Shown here one piece after another: positions 1 through 7,640 of a stretch of 17,289 nucleotides of DNA. Source of the DNA: Dehalococcoidia bacterium (GTDB lineage Bacteria; Chloroflexota; Dehalococcoidia; UBA3495); assembly GCA_002730485.1 (NCBI GenBank), contig PCAH01000175.1, forward strand, positions 1 through 17,289, written 5' to 3'. Each line of letters opens with the position of its first letter. The stretch's first letter is position 1. The notes beneath the pieces were generated by a model that made no database searches, was not told where the DNA came from, and saw only the letters and a program-made list of their open reading frames with translations. Position numbers and translations under genes: made by a program.

Positions 1-2
1 CT

Positions 3-794
3 GCCGAGAATTTGGTTCTGGTGAGCAGCGGAGGATCTGACTGGCTGGAAGGCTCCGGCGAGTTGACGAAGGTTGAAGACGGCTACCGATTCAGTGCCCG
101 TAAGGTCTTTGGGAGCGGTTCGACGGCTGGCGATCTGCTGCTGACCACCGGTGTCTACAACGACCCGGAAACCGGACCCAGCGTGTTGCACTTTGCCGTC
201 AACCTGCACGATAAAGGAGTCACAGTCCTGAACGACTGGGACACCCTTGGCATGCGGGGAACGGGCTCCAACAGCATCAAAATCGAGGACGTGTTCATAC
301 CTGAGGCCGGCGTCTCATTGAGCCGCCCCCAGGGTGTCTGGCATAAATTCTTCGATGTTATCTCGCCCATCGCCTGGTCCCTGGTGATGTCGGTTTACCT
401 CGGTGTTGCCGAATCTGCACGGGACATCGCATTTGAGAGAGCCACATCCAAGAAGGACGACACCACGATCCAAGAACAAATCGGAGCCATGGACAACGAA
501 CTGCTCATCGCCCAGATGTCCATTGGAGAGATAGTTCGGATGGGTGCGGCAGACGGCCTTCCCACCCAGGAACAATCGAGCTTGGTCTATGCCCACAAGA
601 CCAACGGCACCAACGCTGCAGTCCGCACCGTCGAGAAGGCCATGGCAGTGGCGGGCGGTCAGGGGTACTTCAGGGGAATGGGCTTGGAGCGTCGCTTCCG
701 CGACATTCAGGCTGCCAAGTACCATCCCTTCCAGGAGCCCAGGCAGCATCGATTCAGCGGTCGCATCGCCCTGGGCCTAGAGCCAATCGAGTAG
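3..794 (+). CDS. Acyl-CoA dehydrogenase family protein, C-terminal part (5' end outside window)
   Basis: The frame is open to the left edge, so the N-terminal helical domain lies outside the window and no start can be chosen. The visible part opens in the middle beta domain (GGSDWLEGSG, then YRFSARKVFGSGS), continues through LGMRGTGSNS, which in this family contacts flavin and substrate, and ends in the C-terminal helical bundle with the AGGQGYFRGMGLERRFRDIQ segment. Known family role: FAD-dependent alpha,beta-oxidation of acyl-CoA or related flavin chemistry. The end lacks the common YEGT motif that carries the catalytic glutamate of medium-chain enzymes. Instead it has HPFQEPRQ followed by SGRIALG, a tail I associate with the DszC/acyl-CoA-dehydrogenase-like subgroup, so desaturation is likely but not certain. 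It has no same-strand neighbour here and stops just before a strong bidirectional terminator. Confidence 0.88.
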   Translation, partial: AENLVLVSSGGSDWLEGSGELTKVEDGYRFSARKVFGSGSTAGDLLLTTGVYNDPETGPSVLHFAVNLHDKGVTVLNDWDTLGMRGTGSNSIKIEDVFIPEAGVSLSRPQGVWHKFFDVISPIAWSLVMSVYLGVAESARDIAFERATSKKDDTTIQEQIGAMDNELLIAQMSIGEIVRMGAADGLPTQEQSSLVYAHKTNGTNAAVRTVEKAMAVAGGQGYFRGMGLERRFRDIQAAKYHPFQEPRQHRFSGRIALGLEPIE

Positions 795-810
795 CACAAT
801 ATTCCCAAGC

Positions 811-859
811 AAACTAAAAAGAGGCCCGGTCTCCTGAAGACCGGGCCTCTTTTTAGTTT
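811..859. terminator. Bidirectional intrinsic terminator, 22-bp perfect stem
   Basis: Bases 811-832 are exactly complementary to 838-859 around a 5-base loop (cctga, 833-837). The inner stem is GC-rich (gaggcccggtct) and the outer part is A-rich on the left and T-rich on the right, so each transcript sees a GC hairpin followed by a U-run. It sits between two convergent stops, 794 on the plus strand and 873 on the minus strand, and should end both transcripts. Confidence 0.93.
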
Positions 860-872
860 TTTGATTATCTGA

Positions 873-1304
873 TCAGTCTTCCGGTTTTCGGTGCGGGGCA
901 AAGATATAGAGGATCGCCAGCATCAACACGGTGCCTCCAGTGGCCGCGATGTACAACCCTGATCCGACGGCCATCCCGATGGCTGCAGTGGCCCAGATGG
1001 TCGCTGCGGTGGTCAGGCCGGAGATGCTGTTGCCGCTGCGCAAGATGGTGCCTGCGCCAAGGAAGCCCACACCCGTTACGATCTGTGCGGCGACCCGGGA
1101 ATGATCAGCAGCCTCGAAACCGTAGATTGAGATAACTGTGAAGAGAGCAGCTCCCACGGCCACCATTGAAAGGATGCGGAGTCCGGCAGGTTTGTCGGAA
1201 CTCCGCCGTTCATATCCAACTGCGGCGCCGAATACAGCAGCGATGAATAAGCGCACCGCAATCTCTATTTCTTCCCGCGCCGTTAGTGTAAATATGTCTT
1301 CCAA
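873..1304 (-). CDS. MgtC/SapB family membrane protein, short form
   Basis: This 143-residue protein carries the MgtC N-terminal membrane domain. The family signatures are clear: GAAVGYERR and KPAGLR near residues 26-45, AAQIVTGVGFLGAGTILR near 70-90, and GLTTAATIWATAAIGMAVG near 95-114, within four to five hydrophobic helices. MgtC-type proteins are inner-membrane proteins linked to low-magnesium growth and, in pathogens, to modulation of the ATP synthase. The cytoplasmic ACT-like C-terminal domain of Salmonella MgtC is absent, as in many environmental SapB-type members. The start is TTG, supported by a GAGGGG sequence 7 bases upstream that overlaps the stop of the CaiB gene. With only 12 bases between the two genes it is almost certainly cotranscribed with that CoA-transferase; the functional link is unclear. 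Confidence 0.88.
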   Translation of the reverse strand: MEDIFTLTAREEIEIAVRLFIAAVFGAAVGYERRSSDKPAGLRILSMVAVGAALFTVISIYGFEAADHSRVAAQIVTGVGFLGAGTILRSGNSISGLTTAATIWATAAIGMAVGSGLYIAATGGTVLMLAILYIFAPHRKPED

Positions 1305-1316
1305 AGGTAGACCCCT

Positions 1317-3623
1317 CTACCCTTGGCGTTGGACCACTGCGCCAGATAATTTCATCGACTCGATTTGCTCTCTGGTATACCCGGCTTCGACTAGGATGTC
1401 GTCGGTATTTGAACCGAGTAACGGGGTGGGATTGCCAACTCGCATTGGCGTCTCAGAAAGTCTGGCCACACTGCCCAAGTGCTCCGCTTGACCAAAGTCG
1501 GGATGGTCCCGTTTGACGATCAATCCAGCCTTGCGGATGTCTTCATCGTCCCGGAAATCTTCCACCATCCGGTTGGCCATGACGCTGACGCCGGTGGGGT
1601 TGATTAGCTTGCTCCACTCGGCGATGGACTTGCTGGAGATCACGTCGGCAATTGATTGGGTCAAGGCGGCGTCATCGCCGGCAGACAACTCGGAGAAATC
1701 ATCAAGATTCGTCAGGTTGCCCCAGGCAAAGTCGTCAGGACAGTGGAAATACATCCAGCCGTCTGCAGCTTCATAGAGGCGAGACTTGGCGTCGAAACCG
1801 CGCACACCCAAGCCCTCGGGCTCGTTACGCTCGTAGCCTTCATAGTCCAGGAAATAAGGCGATTGCAGGAGCCCGGCGGTGAGGGCCAATCCACTGTTCA
1901 CTGTTTGACCCTGGCCGGTGCGGTTGCGCTCGTGAACGGCTAAGGCGACGGCGTAAGCGCCCATCAACCCGGTGCCGTAGTCATTCATGGGGTAGGGCAA
2001 CAATTTGGGAGTGCCGTCCCGACCGCCGCGTCGCACCTGAATGCCGGCGGTGGCTTGGGCCAACTGTTCCCAACCTGGGCGCTCGCTCCAGGGGCCGTCA
2101 AAGCCGTAAGCGTTGAGCGACGCGTGGATGATGTCTGGTTTGCGTGCCTTCAACTGTTCAAAGCTGATGCCTAAACGAGCCAGACTGCTCTTGCGGTTGT
2201 TTTCTACCACTATGTCAGCTTTTTCAAGAAGCTTGTAGAAGACTTCCAAACCCTCAGGGGTTTTGAGATTGATCTGGATGCTGCGTTTGCCGCGGTTAAC
2301 GTCAGTGTTGCCTGGGATGTTGTAGGGACGTGACGGGTCGTCAATCTTGATGACGTCTGCACCGAACTCGCCCAGGGTGCGACCGCAAGTGGGACCGGCC
2401 AAAACGATGCAAAGATCCAAGACCCTGAGTCCCTCTAATGCGTGCAGTATGCTTTCGCCGCCGGATTTAGGGGTTGCCGGCGTCGAGGTATCTTTCTTCA
2501 ACTCGGCAAGAATCTCTGACGTGTGCTCACCCAGTGTTGGCGCGCGGAATTGAATAGCTCCTGGCGTGCCTCGTAAGCGTACCTGGACTCCAGGCTGCTT
2601 CATGATGCCGTGTTCAGCATCGTCCATCTGGATGACCATCTTGCTCTCAAGGGCATGTGGATGGGACAGCCATTCTTCCACGGGCTTGCACACCGTGCCG
2701 ACACCATTGGCGGCGGCGATGTCGTCTTCCCATTGCTTGGCGTCCCGCTCCAAGAACATCTCCTCAAAGCGTCCCTTCCACATTGCAATAACTACGGGGT
2801 CAGTCTCGATATTGTAGAGAGCTTCCAATTCTTCAACCCATTCAGGACGTCCGGCAGCAGCCATCAATTGGCCGACAAACACCGCATAACCACCTTGAGA
2901 CTGGATGTATTTGCCGTCTTTGCACAAATACTGGTGGGCCATGACGTTACGAGGGAATTCGTCCAAGGCGGGCGGGTCAATGTCGAATAGCTGGACCAGG
3001 TTACGACCAATGGCCGAGAACATGGCGCTGTGCATGGGCACTTCTATCCGCTGGCCTTTGCCATTGCGGTCTCGGGCCACCACGGCCATGCTCACGGACA
3101 CTGCGGAGACAATGGCCGCGAACGTGCTGGCGGAGGGCAGCGGAAGGAACAAAGGCTCCTCGGTTTCGTCGTAGGGTTGGTAGGTGCCGGTGGAGGCAGA
3201 GACGATCCCCTCCCAACCGCGTTCGTTGCGGTAGGGGCTGTCTTCGCCAAATCCAGGAATAGAGCAGTACAGCAACTGTGGGTTTGCTTTGGAAAGGGCT
3301 TCATAGCCGATGCCCAGGCGGTCAGCCACGCCGGGCCGGTAGTTCTCTATCACTATGTCGGCCTGCTTAGCCAGAGCTACTGCATTGGCCTGGCCTTCCG
3401 GTGTTTTCAGGTCGATGACAATGGAGCGCTTACCCCGGTTCCAGGTGCTAAACGCGGGTTCGCTTCGGGCGGGATCACCGCCAGGGCGCTCAACTTTGAT
3501 CACCTCGGCTCCCTGGTCGCTCAGCAGCATGCCCAACAAGGGGCCGGGAATGTACTGGCCAAAATCCAAGACCTTTAAGCCGACCAACGCACCCTGTGCC
3601 TGGTTGTTCTCTGTTGTAGTCAT
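1317..3623 (-). CDS. Tandem (two-domain) CaiB/BaiF-type CoA-transferase
   Basis: At 768 residues this is about twice the usual CaiB/BaiF length and contains two copies. Copy 1 (about 12-380) begins LKVLDFGQYIPGPLLGMLLS and GAEVIKVERPGGDP; copy 2 (about 397-755) begins LRVLDLCIVLAGPTCGRTLG and GADVIKIDDP. Each copy has NRGKRS followed by DLKTPEG or NLKTPEG, and a 'VEN/IEN' strand end. Family III CoA-transferases move CoA between carboxylic acids through an active-site aspartate (Asp169 in formyl-CoA transferase). At the matching place both copies have glutamate in a GWE motif (E138 and E519). The ATG has a GAGGG 9 bases upstream. It lies 100 bases after the Gfo/Idh/MocA gene and 12 bases before the MgtC-like gene. 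Substrate is unknown; an acid processed as CoA ester by nearby acyl-CoA enzymes is a reasonable inference. Confidence 0.9.
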   Translation of the reverse strand: MTTTENNQAQGALVGLKVLDFGQYIPGPLLGMLLSDQGAEVIKVERPGGDPARSEPAFSTWNRGKRSIVIDLKTPEGQANAVALAKQADIVIENYRPGVADRLGIGYEALSKANPQLLYCSIPGFGEDSPYRNERGWEGIVSASTGTYQPYDETEEPLFLPLPSASTFAAIVSAVSVSMAVVARDRNGKGQRIEVPMHSAMFSAIGRNLVQLFDIDPPALDEFPRNVMAHQYLCKDGKYIQSQGGYAVFVGQLMAAAGRPEWVEELEALYNIETDPVVIAMWKGRFEEMFLERDAKQWEDDIAAANGVGTVCKPVEEWLSHPHALESKMVIQMDDAEHGIMKQPGVQVRLRGTPGAIQFRAPTLGEHTSEILAELKKDTSTPATPKSGGESILHALEGLRVLDLCIVLAGPTCGRTLGEFGADVIKIDDPSRPYNIPGNTDVNRGKRSIQINLKTPEGLEVFYKLLEKADIVVENNRKSSLARLGISFEQLKARKPDIIHASLNAYGFDGPWSERPGWEQLAQATAGIQVRRGGRDGTPKLLPYPMNDYGTGLMGAYAVALAVHERNRTGQGQTVNSGLALTAGLLQSPYFLDYEGYERNEPEGLGVRGFDAKSRLYEAADGWMYFHCPDDFAWGNLTNLDDFSELSAGDDAALTQSIADVISSKSIAEWSKLINPTGVSVMANRMVEDFRDDEDIRKAGLIVKRDHPDFGQAEHLGSVARLSETPMRVGNPTPLLGSNTDDILVEAGYTREQIESMKLSGAVVQRQG

Positions 3624-3659
3624 AATGATGAGCCCTCTATTATTTCCGTCGTATTTATT

Positions 3660-3687
3660 ATTATGTTAGGCGTGGGAATCGTAGCAA
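3660..3687 (-). promoter_or_regulatory. Candidate sigma-70-type promoter for the CaiB/BaiF-MgtC pair
   Basis: Read on the minus strand, TTGCTA (3682-3687) and CATAAT (3660-3665) are separated by 16 bases, followed by an AT-rich stretch leading to the CaiB ATG at 3623. The match is moderate (4 of 6 and 5 of 6), so the pair might instead be read through from the upstream dehydrogenase gene. Confidence 0.35.
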
Positions 3688-3723
3688 CGGCCCAGCCGAC
3701 CGTCAACCATATCTATCGATTAG

Positions 3724-4764
3724 CTAAACCGCCCGACGATCAATCTTGACCGCTCTGCCAGTCTTGGCGGATTCAATCACCGCTGAGTTGACTTCCGTGG
3801 AACGTAGGCCGTCAGTGCCAGTGGCGGCGGGTTCTCGGTCTTCTTTTAAGGCTGAATGGAAATCGGATAGCTCGGCGACGAAGTTGGCCAGGTAGTCGTA
3901 TTCAAATTCTTGGGTTTGGTTGACCGTTTCGCTGACCACCTCCAGGGAACCCATGCGGGCTTCCCAGACGGTGGCAGTGCCAGTGAACCGACCATCGGTG
4001 CCGTAGACGGTGAAGTTATTCAGTGTGTCTGGCAGCATCCGCCCGCAGCTGACGTTGGCGATGGTGCCGTCTTCCAACCGCAAGGCCATACTGGCGATGT
4101 GCTCCAGGGGCCCGGCATCGGTCTGGCCGTCGGTCATGGCCACCACCTCGGTGATTTCCAGGCCAGTGACAAACCGCATCAGGTCGAACACATGTACGCC
4201 CAGACCCATGATCACCGAGCCGCCGCCCATGGCGATCGGGTCTTCCCACCAGCCGCGTAGGCCAGTGCGGGGAAGGTGTTCCGGTTCGCCGCGCTCGCCG
4301 CGTCCCCAGTGTCCCTGGAGCAGGCGTACGCGCCCCAGCTTGCCCTGGGATACCAGGTCTTGGGCCAGCTGGTGAGCAGGATGGAACCTCAGTTCAAACC
4401 CCAGGCCCAGCTTCACCCCGTTATCACGGCAGACCTGGATCATGGCCGCGGCATCATCCACGGAGGTTGCCATCGGCTTCTCGGATAAGACGTGTTTGCC
4501 GGCGTTCGCAACTTTGATGGTGTGCTCAAGATGCATGGCATTTGGCGAGGCCACAAATACCGCGTCAATCCTCGAATCGGCCAGCAGGTCGTCGATATTG
4601 GAATAACCTACCTGCGCTCCGTGGTTCTCGGCGAAGGCATCTGCCCGGCCTTGATCACGACTCAATACCGCTATCAACTCGGAATCCGGTGTGCTCCCGA
4701 TTGCCGGAGCCACTTTCTGCTGCGGGTGCATCCCCGCGCCGATGATTGCCCAACCTAATGCCAC
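3724..4764 (-). CDS. Gfo/Idh/MocA family NAD(P)-dependent oxidoreductase
   Basis: This 346-residue protein begins with a Rossmann nucleotide-binding motif (IIGAGM, residues 7-12) and has the family's EKP signature in SEKPMA (E95-K96-P97), whose lysine is catalytic. The C-terminal alpha/beta domain shows GGGSVIMGLGVHVFDLMRF with H191 and D194 at the usual catalytic His-x2-Asp place. The family oxidises or reduces hydroxyl groups on sugars, inositols and related compounds with NAD(P); the substrate here cannot be told from sequence. The start is GTG, backed by a perfect AGGAGG 6 bases upstream. It is divergent from the DinB-like gene at 4943 and lies upstream of the CaiB gene on the same strand with a 100-base gap, so it may be a separate unit or the head of that operon. 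Confidence 0.92.
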   Translation of the reverse strand: MALGWAIIGAGMHPQQKVAPAIGSTPDSELIAVLSRDQGRADAFAENHGAQVGYSNIDDLLADSRIDAVFVASPNAMHLEHTIKVANAGKHVLSEKPMATSVDDAAAMIQVCRDNGVKLGLGFELRFHPAHQLAQDLVSQGKLGRVRLLQGHWGRGERGEPEHLPRTGLRGWWEDPIAMGGGSVIMGLGVHVFDLMRFVTGLEITEVVAMTDGQTDAGPLEHIASMALRLEDGTIANVSCGRMLPDTLNNFTVYGTDGRFTGTATVWEARMGSLEVVSETVNQTQEFEYDYLANFVAELSDFHSALKEDREPAATGTDGLRSTEVNSAVIESAKTGRAVKIDRRAV

Positions 4765-4793
4765 TATCGGCCTCCTGAGTTATGACCCGGAAG

Positions 4794-4811
4794 ATCGACT
4801 AGAAAGTCGAT
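4794..4811. promoter_or_regulatory. Inverted repeat with tetraloop in the divergent leader
   Basis: ATCGACT (4794-4800) and AGTCGAT (4805-4811) form a perfect 7-bp stem around agaa. It lies 30 bases upstream of the GTG of the Gfo/Idh/MocA gene (minus strand) and 35 bases before the -35 box of the divergent plus-strand gene. It could be an operator or a leader hairpin; nothing links it to a known regulator. Confidence 0.35.
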
Positions 4812-4845
4812 TTGAACCAGGGTCTATTGATGAGCGTATTACGTA

Positions 4846-4873
4846 TTGTGTAAAGCTGAGAGGCCACTATAAT
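4846..4873 (+). promoter_or_regulatory. Promoter for the DinB/MDMPI-like gene
   Basis: TTGTGT (4846-4851), a 16-base spacer and a perfect TATAAT (4868-4873) form a good sigma-70-type promoter. Transcription would start near 4880 and give a leader of about 60 bases before the chosen ATG at 4943. Confidence 0.6.
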
Positions 4874-4942
4874 ACCGCCAACGCCAGACGGATTACAGCA
4901 GGCAGGATCCGATAGTCAGGCATGGGTTTAGGAGAGATTCGT

Positions 4943-5776
4943 ATGGTTTCGATATTGGAGAAGGCGCAGTTGATAAAAGCTGAGTCTGCCAGAATGGGCG
5001 AATTTCTAAAGAAATTGTCGCCAGAGGCCTGGTCAACTCAGAGCGCCTGCGACGCATGGCAAGTGCGGGATGTGATTGCCCATTTAACGGGCGGTGTAGA
5101 TCGGTTCGCACCAAATATCGTTCGGGGTGCCGGAGGTGACGGCTCTGCCCCGGAAGGGGCTCCACCCGCAGGTGTGGGCGATATGGACGCTCGTTTGAGG
5201 GCTAATGCCCAGGTGGCCATCGACTTCCGAGAGAGCTTGGGCGACGACCTGGTGAAAAAATTTAACGAAAACTGTGCCAAGCTGAATGATGCCCTGGCGG
5301 GATTGGAAGAGGTCGATAGCGACAAGCCCTGCTACCACCCGGCCGGAACGATCTCCGTTGAAACCTACCTGAATCTGCGTCTAGTCGAGTTGATAGTACA
5401 CGAGTGGGACTGCCGCTCCAGACTGGAAGCCGCGCCGGTGCTGTCAGCGGAAGCCCTTCCTTCGATACTGGAGATGTTCCCGGTGTTTGTGGTTGGCCGT
5501 TTGTTCGACCCGGGCGTCAATATCGCCTCACCTACCCGCTTCAGGTTCGAGCTGACTGGAGCCGGGGCCGAGAGTTACGACATCGTCGCCGGAGGCGGCA
5601 ATAAAGCCATCATGGAGCTGGCCAGCGATAAACGGCCCGACGCAATCATCGGCTGTGATACCCAGACATTTGTGCTGCTGGTGTACGGTCGGGTAACCCT
5701 TGAAGACCAGATCGCCGGTGGTCACATCTTTGTGTCCAGAGATACCACCGGAGTCACCGCTCAGTTCGGAAAATAG
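4943..5776 (+). CDS. DinB/maleylpyruvate-isomerase-like (MDMPI) metal-dependent protein
   Basis: The 277-residue product has the N-terminal four-helix DinB/MDMPI fold: WQVRDVIAHLTGG places H47 as the first metal ligand, and VELIVHEWDCR gives E149 and H153, the E-x3-H pair seen in mycothiol-dependent maleylpyruvate isomerase. The C-terminal part (about 180-277), with FRFELTGAGAESYDIVAGGG and later a DQIAGGHIFV stretch, resembles the SCP2-like domain that follows the DinB domain in this family. Known members are thiol-dependent isomerases or transferases; the actual reaction is unknown. I chose the ATG at 4943 because TAGGAGAG lies 6 bases upstream; an in-frame ATG at 4922 would add seven residues but has a weaker ribosome site. 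The gene stops 4 bases from the opposing cyclophilin-like gene. Confidence 0.8.
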   Translation: MVSILEKAQLIKAESARMGEFLKKLSPEAWSTQSACDAWQVRDVIAHLTGGVDRFAPNIVRGAGGDGSAPEGAPPAGVGDMDARLRANAQVAIDFRESLGDDLVKKFNENCAKLNDALAGLEEVDSDKPCYHPAGTISVETYLNLRLVELIVHEWDCRSRLEAAPVLSAEALPSILEMFPVFVVGRLFDPGVNIASPTRFRFELTGAGAESYDIVAGGGNKAIMELASDKRPDAIIGCDTQTFVLLVYGRVTLEDQIAGGHIFVSRDTTGVTAQFGK

Positions 5777-5780
5777 CGGG

Positions 5781-6152
5781 TTAGACTGCTTCGATAAGAA
5801 CAGAGCTTCCAGAAGAAACGCTTTTCAACACGGTGGAGTCACCCTTTATCTTTCCGATGACGGTGACTTCACTGGCAGGCCTGATCTCGTCACCCTGACT
5901 GGCTGGAGTCGGCCCGAAGAACAGGCAGAACGCGCCGCCCGGAGGCCAGTAGCCCAGGTCTCCAAGCTCCACCACTTCATGCGGGTCTTCCAACTCGCCT
6001 TCAACTGGGATTCGGAAATAGATCTCGTCGCCCCAGGTGCTGCCCCGCTCTTCGATTGATAGTGCGTCCCAAACTGCAGAAGCGGTCTTTGAATCATTCA
6101 ACTCGGCTTCAACCACCACACTACCGGCGGTGATGCGTATATCTCTTGCCAT
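5781..6152 (-). CDS. Cyclophilin-like fold protein (DUF369-type)
   Basis: This 123-residue protein matches the small cyclophilin-like family (Cyclophil_like, formerly DUF369). Diagnostic motifs are GDEIYFRIP (41-49), GDLGYWPPGGAF (64-75) and LFFGPTP (77-83), in the family order, and the length is typical of a single-domain member. The fold resembles cyclophilin A, but the peptidyl-prolyl isomerase active site is not conserved in this family and its biochemical role is not established. The ATG has AAGGA a few bases upstream. It starts 23 bases after the stop of the FAD oxidoreductase and is probably its operon partner, perhaps assisting or modulating that pathway; that last point is inference. 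Confidence 0.85.
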   Translation of the reverse strand: MARDIRITAGSVVVEAELNDSKTASAVWDALSIEERGSTWGDEIYFRIPVEGELEDPHEVVELGDLGYWPPGGAFCLFFGPTPASQGDEIRPASEVTVIGKIKGDSTVLKSVSSGSSVLIEAV

Positions 6153-6175
6153 CTAGTCCTTCTAAATGCGGTCTT

Positions 6176-7303
6176 TTAGTCCAGTTGGGTGGCGAACCGC
6201 TCTGGGGCGTATCCCTGAACTGAGAGGGTGGTCTCGCCGGTGGTCATCAGGTCGGCTACTGACTTGCCGATTCCGGGGGCCAACAGGATTCCCTTCTTGC
6301 CGGCGCCGGTGGCAAGGTAGACGTTCTCCCAACCAGGAGCTTGTCCCAACACCGGCAGCCAGTCGGGGGTGACCGGACGCAGACAGGCGGTGTGCAGAGC
6401 CAATTCAGCGGTTTCCAACTCAGGGAACACCCGCCCAAGTCGTTTCCGAATCAGCTTGGCTACATCTTCTGACAGGTTCAGGTCAAAGCCCTTCCAGTCT
6501 TCTGTTGTGCCGCACCAATTTAAACCGGTCAGCTTGGGGTAGATGGCGGCTCCGGCTCCAGAGATGTCATATTCGATGGGAGGCCCGTCCAGCTTCAACC
6601 GGAGGATCTCACCCTTGAGTGGGTCTACTGGGATGTAAGTTCCGAGCCAGGACTCGGCCCGGCGCGACCATGGCCCCAGGGCCATCACCACCTGGCCGCA
6701 GGATATCTCGCCGTCTTCCAGGATGACGCGGTCAATCTTGCCACCGCTACCTTCCAGACTGCGCACATTGCCTTCGCGGACTGTAGAACCGGCCATGTTG
6801 CCTGCGGCAGCAGCAAAAGCGTTGGTCAGCTTGTTGCTGTCGGCGGCGGTGTTGCCGTAGTCGTACATGCCACCCATGATCTCGCGGGAGATCCTCGGTT
6901 CAAGCTTGGCCACCTCGTCGGGTTCCAGCCATCTGGCGTTGAACCCTTCTGCAGCGTCGATGCGAGTTGCCGACTCCTTGAGTCCTGCGACCTCTGATTC
7001 TTCCAAGGCCAGGTCAATCTTGGCCACGGTACGGTGCTGGTAGTCGATGCCCGTCGACTGTACTAGGCCTTCGTATATCTCACCGTGAAGTTCATAGCAC
7101 TCCCAGGCAAAGCTGCCCAACGGCCCGGGGATGCCTATGCCGGTGAGGGGGTTCAGGCCACCAGCGGCGTTTCCGGAGGCCTGGTTTCCCAGTCCGGCAC
7201 GCTCCACGATTGTTGACTTTACCCCTGATTGGGCTAGGTAGTAGGCCACGGCGCAGCCTGCCGCCCCGCCACCGATGATTACTACGTCTGCTGTTTCAGC
7301 CAT
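6176..7303 (-). CDS. FAD-dependent oxidoreductase, DAO (D-amino acid/glycine oxidase) family
   Basis: The 375-residue protein opens with a dinucleotide-binding fold: VVIIGGGAAGCAVAYYLA (from residue 7) and an acidic E34 at the end of the second strand for the FAD ribose. The C-terminal part has LRPVTPDWLPVLGQAPGWEN and ATGAGKKGILLAPGIGKSVA, the second FAD-contact segment typical of the DAO fold (ThiO, DadA, sarcosine and glycine oxidases). The enzyme should oxidise an amine or amino acid, passing electrons to oxygen or an electron carrier. No signal peptide or membrane segment is seen. The substrate cannot be fixed; no thi gene is near, so thiamine synthesis is not supported. The ATG is preceded by AGGGAGA. 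It leads a two-gene unit with the cyclophilin-like gene and is divergent from the FmdB gene. Confidence 0.9.
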   Translation of the reverse strand: MAETADVVIIGGGAAGCAVAYYLAQSGVKSTIVERAGLGNQASGNAAGGLNPLTGIGIPGPLGSFAWECYELHGEIYEGLVQSTGIDYQHRTVAKIDLALEESEVAGLKESATRIDAAEGFNARWLEPDEVAKLEPRISREIMGGMYDYGNTAADSNKLTNAFAAAAGNMAGSTVREGNVRSLEGSGGKIDRVILEDGEISCGQVVMALGPWSRRAESWLGTYIPVDPLKGEILRLKLDGPPIEYDISGAGAAIYPKLTGLNWCGTTEDWKGFDLNLSEDVAKLIRKRLGRVFPELETAELALHTACLRPVTPDWLPVLGQAPGWENVYLATGAGKKGILLAPGIGKSVADLMTTGETTLSVQGYAPERFATQLD

Positions 7304-7334
7304 GATATCTCCCTGTTGGTTGATTCTGGATGTA

Positions 7335-7365
7335 CGTGGCGAACGGTCGCCACGGGGTCTAGAAT
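7335..7365. promoter_or_regulatory. 8-bp inverted repeat and -10-like box between divergent genes
   Basis: CGTGGCGA (7335-7342) and TCGCCACG (7347-7354) are perfectly complementary around acgg. A TAGAAT box at 7360-7365 follows on the plus strand and would start transcription near 7372, just ahead of the AGGAGG at 7378-7383. The repeat therefore covers the expected -35 zone of the FmdB promoter and lies 31 bases upstream of the FAD oxidoreductase start, a good place for a shared operator. Confidence 0.4.
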
Positions 7366-7388
7366 GGATTCAGATTTAGGAGGTTCCC

Positions 7389-7619
7389 ATGCCCATATAT
7401 GAGTACTACTGCGCTGGTTGCGCCTTGGATTTTGAAGTGATGCGTCCGGTCACCCAGTCCGATGATCCCGCCGATTGCAAGCAATGCGGTAAACCGGCCG
7501 AGCGCCAACTGTCCAATTTTGCCTTCAAATCCAACACTTTTACAGCCCCTAAGTTCAAAGCCTCGCTGGAAAAGCCCCTTCGGTCTCGAGACCAAACCCC
7601 TGCTGAAGATTCCAAGTAG
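7389..7619 (+). CDS. FmdB-family zinc-ribbon protein
   Basis: A 76-residue protein beginning MPIYEYYCAGC, the hallmark of the FmdB/CxxC_CxxC_SSSS putative regulatory family. Four cysteines, C8, C11, C30 and C33, form two CxxC knuckles that would bind one zinc ion; the rest, rich in Lys, Ser and Pro, is probably disordered. The family is named after a gene next to formamidase in Methylophilus, where a regulatory role was proposed; a molecular function is not settled. A perfect AGGAGG lies 5 bases before the ATG. It diverges from the FAD oxidoreductase over 85 bases and converges on the DUF971 gene with a 21-base gap. Confidence 0.9.
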   Translation: MPIYEYYCAGCALDFEVMRPVTQSDDPADCKQCGKPAERQLSNFAFKSNTFTAPKFKASLEKPLRSRDQTPAEDSK

Positions 7620-7640
7620 ATTGACGTTTGGTTTGGTCGT

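Noticed and set aside
6176..7303. Reading the FAD oxidoreductase as ThiO of thiamine synthesis
   Set aside because: The fold matches the DAO family in general, but no thiS, thiG or thiE gene is adjacent.
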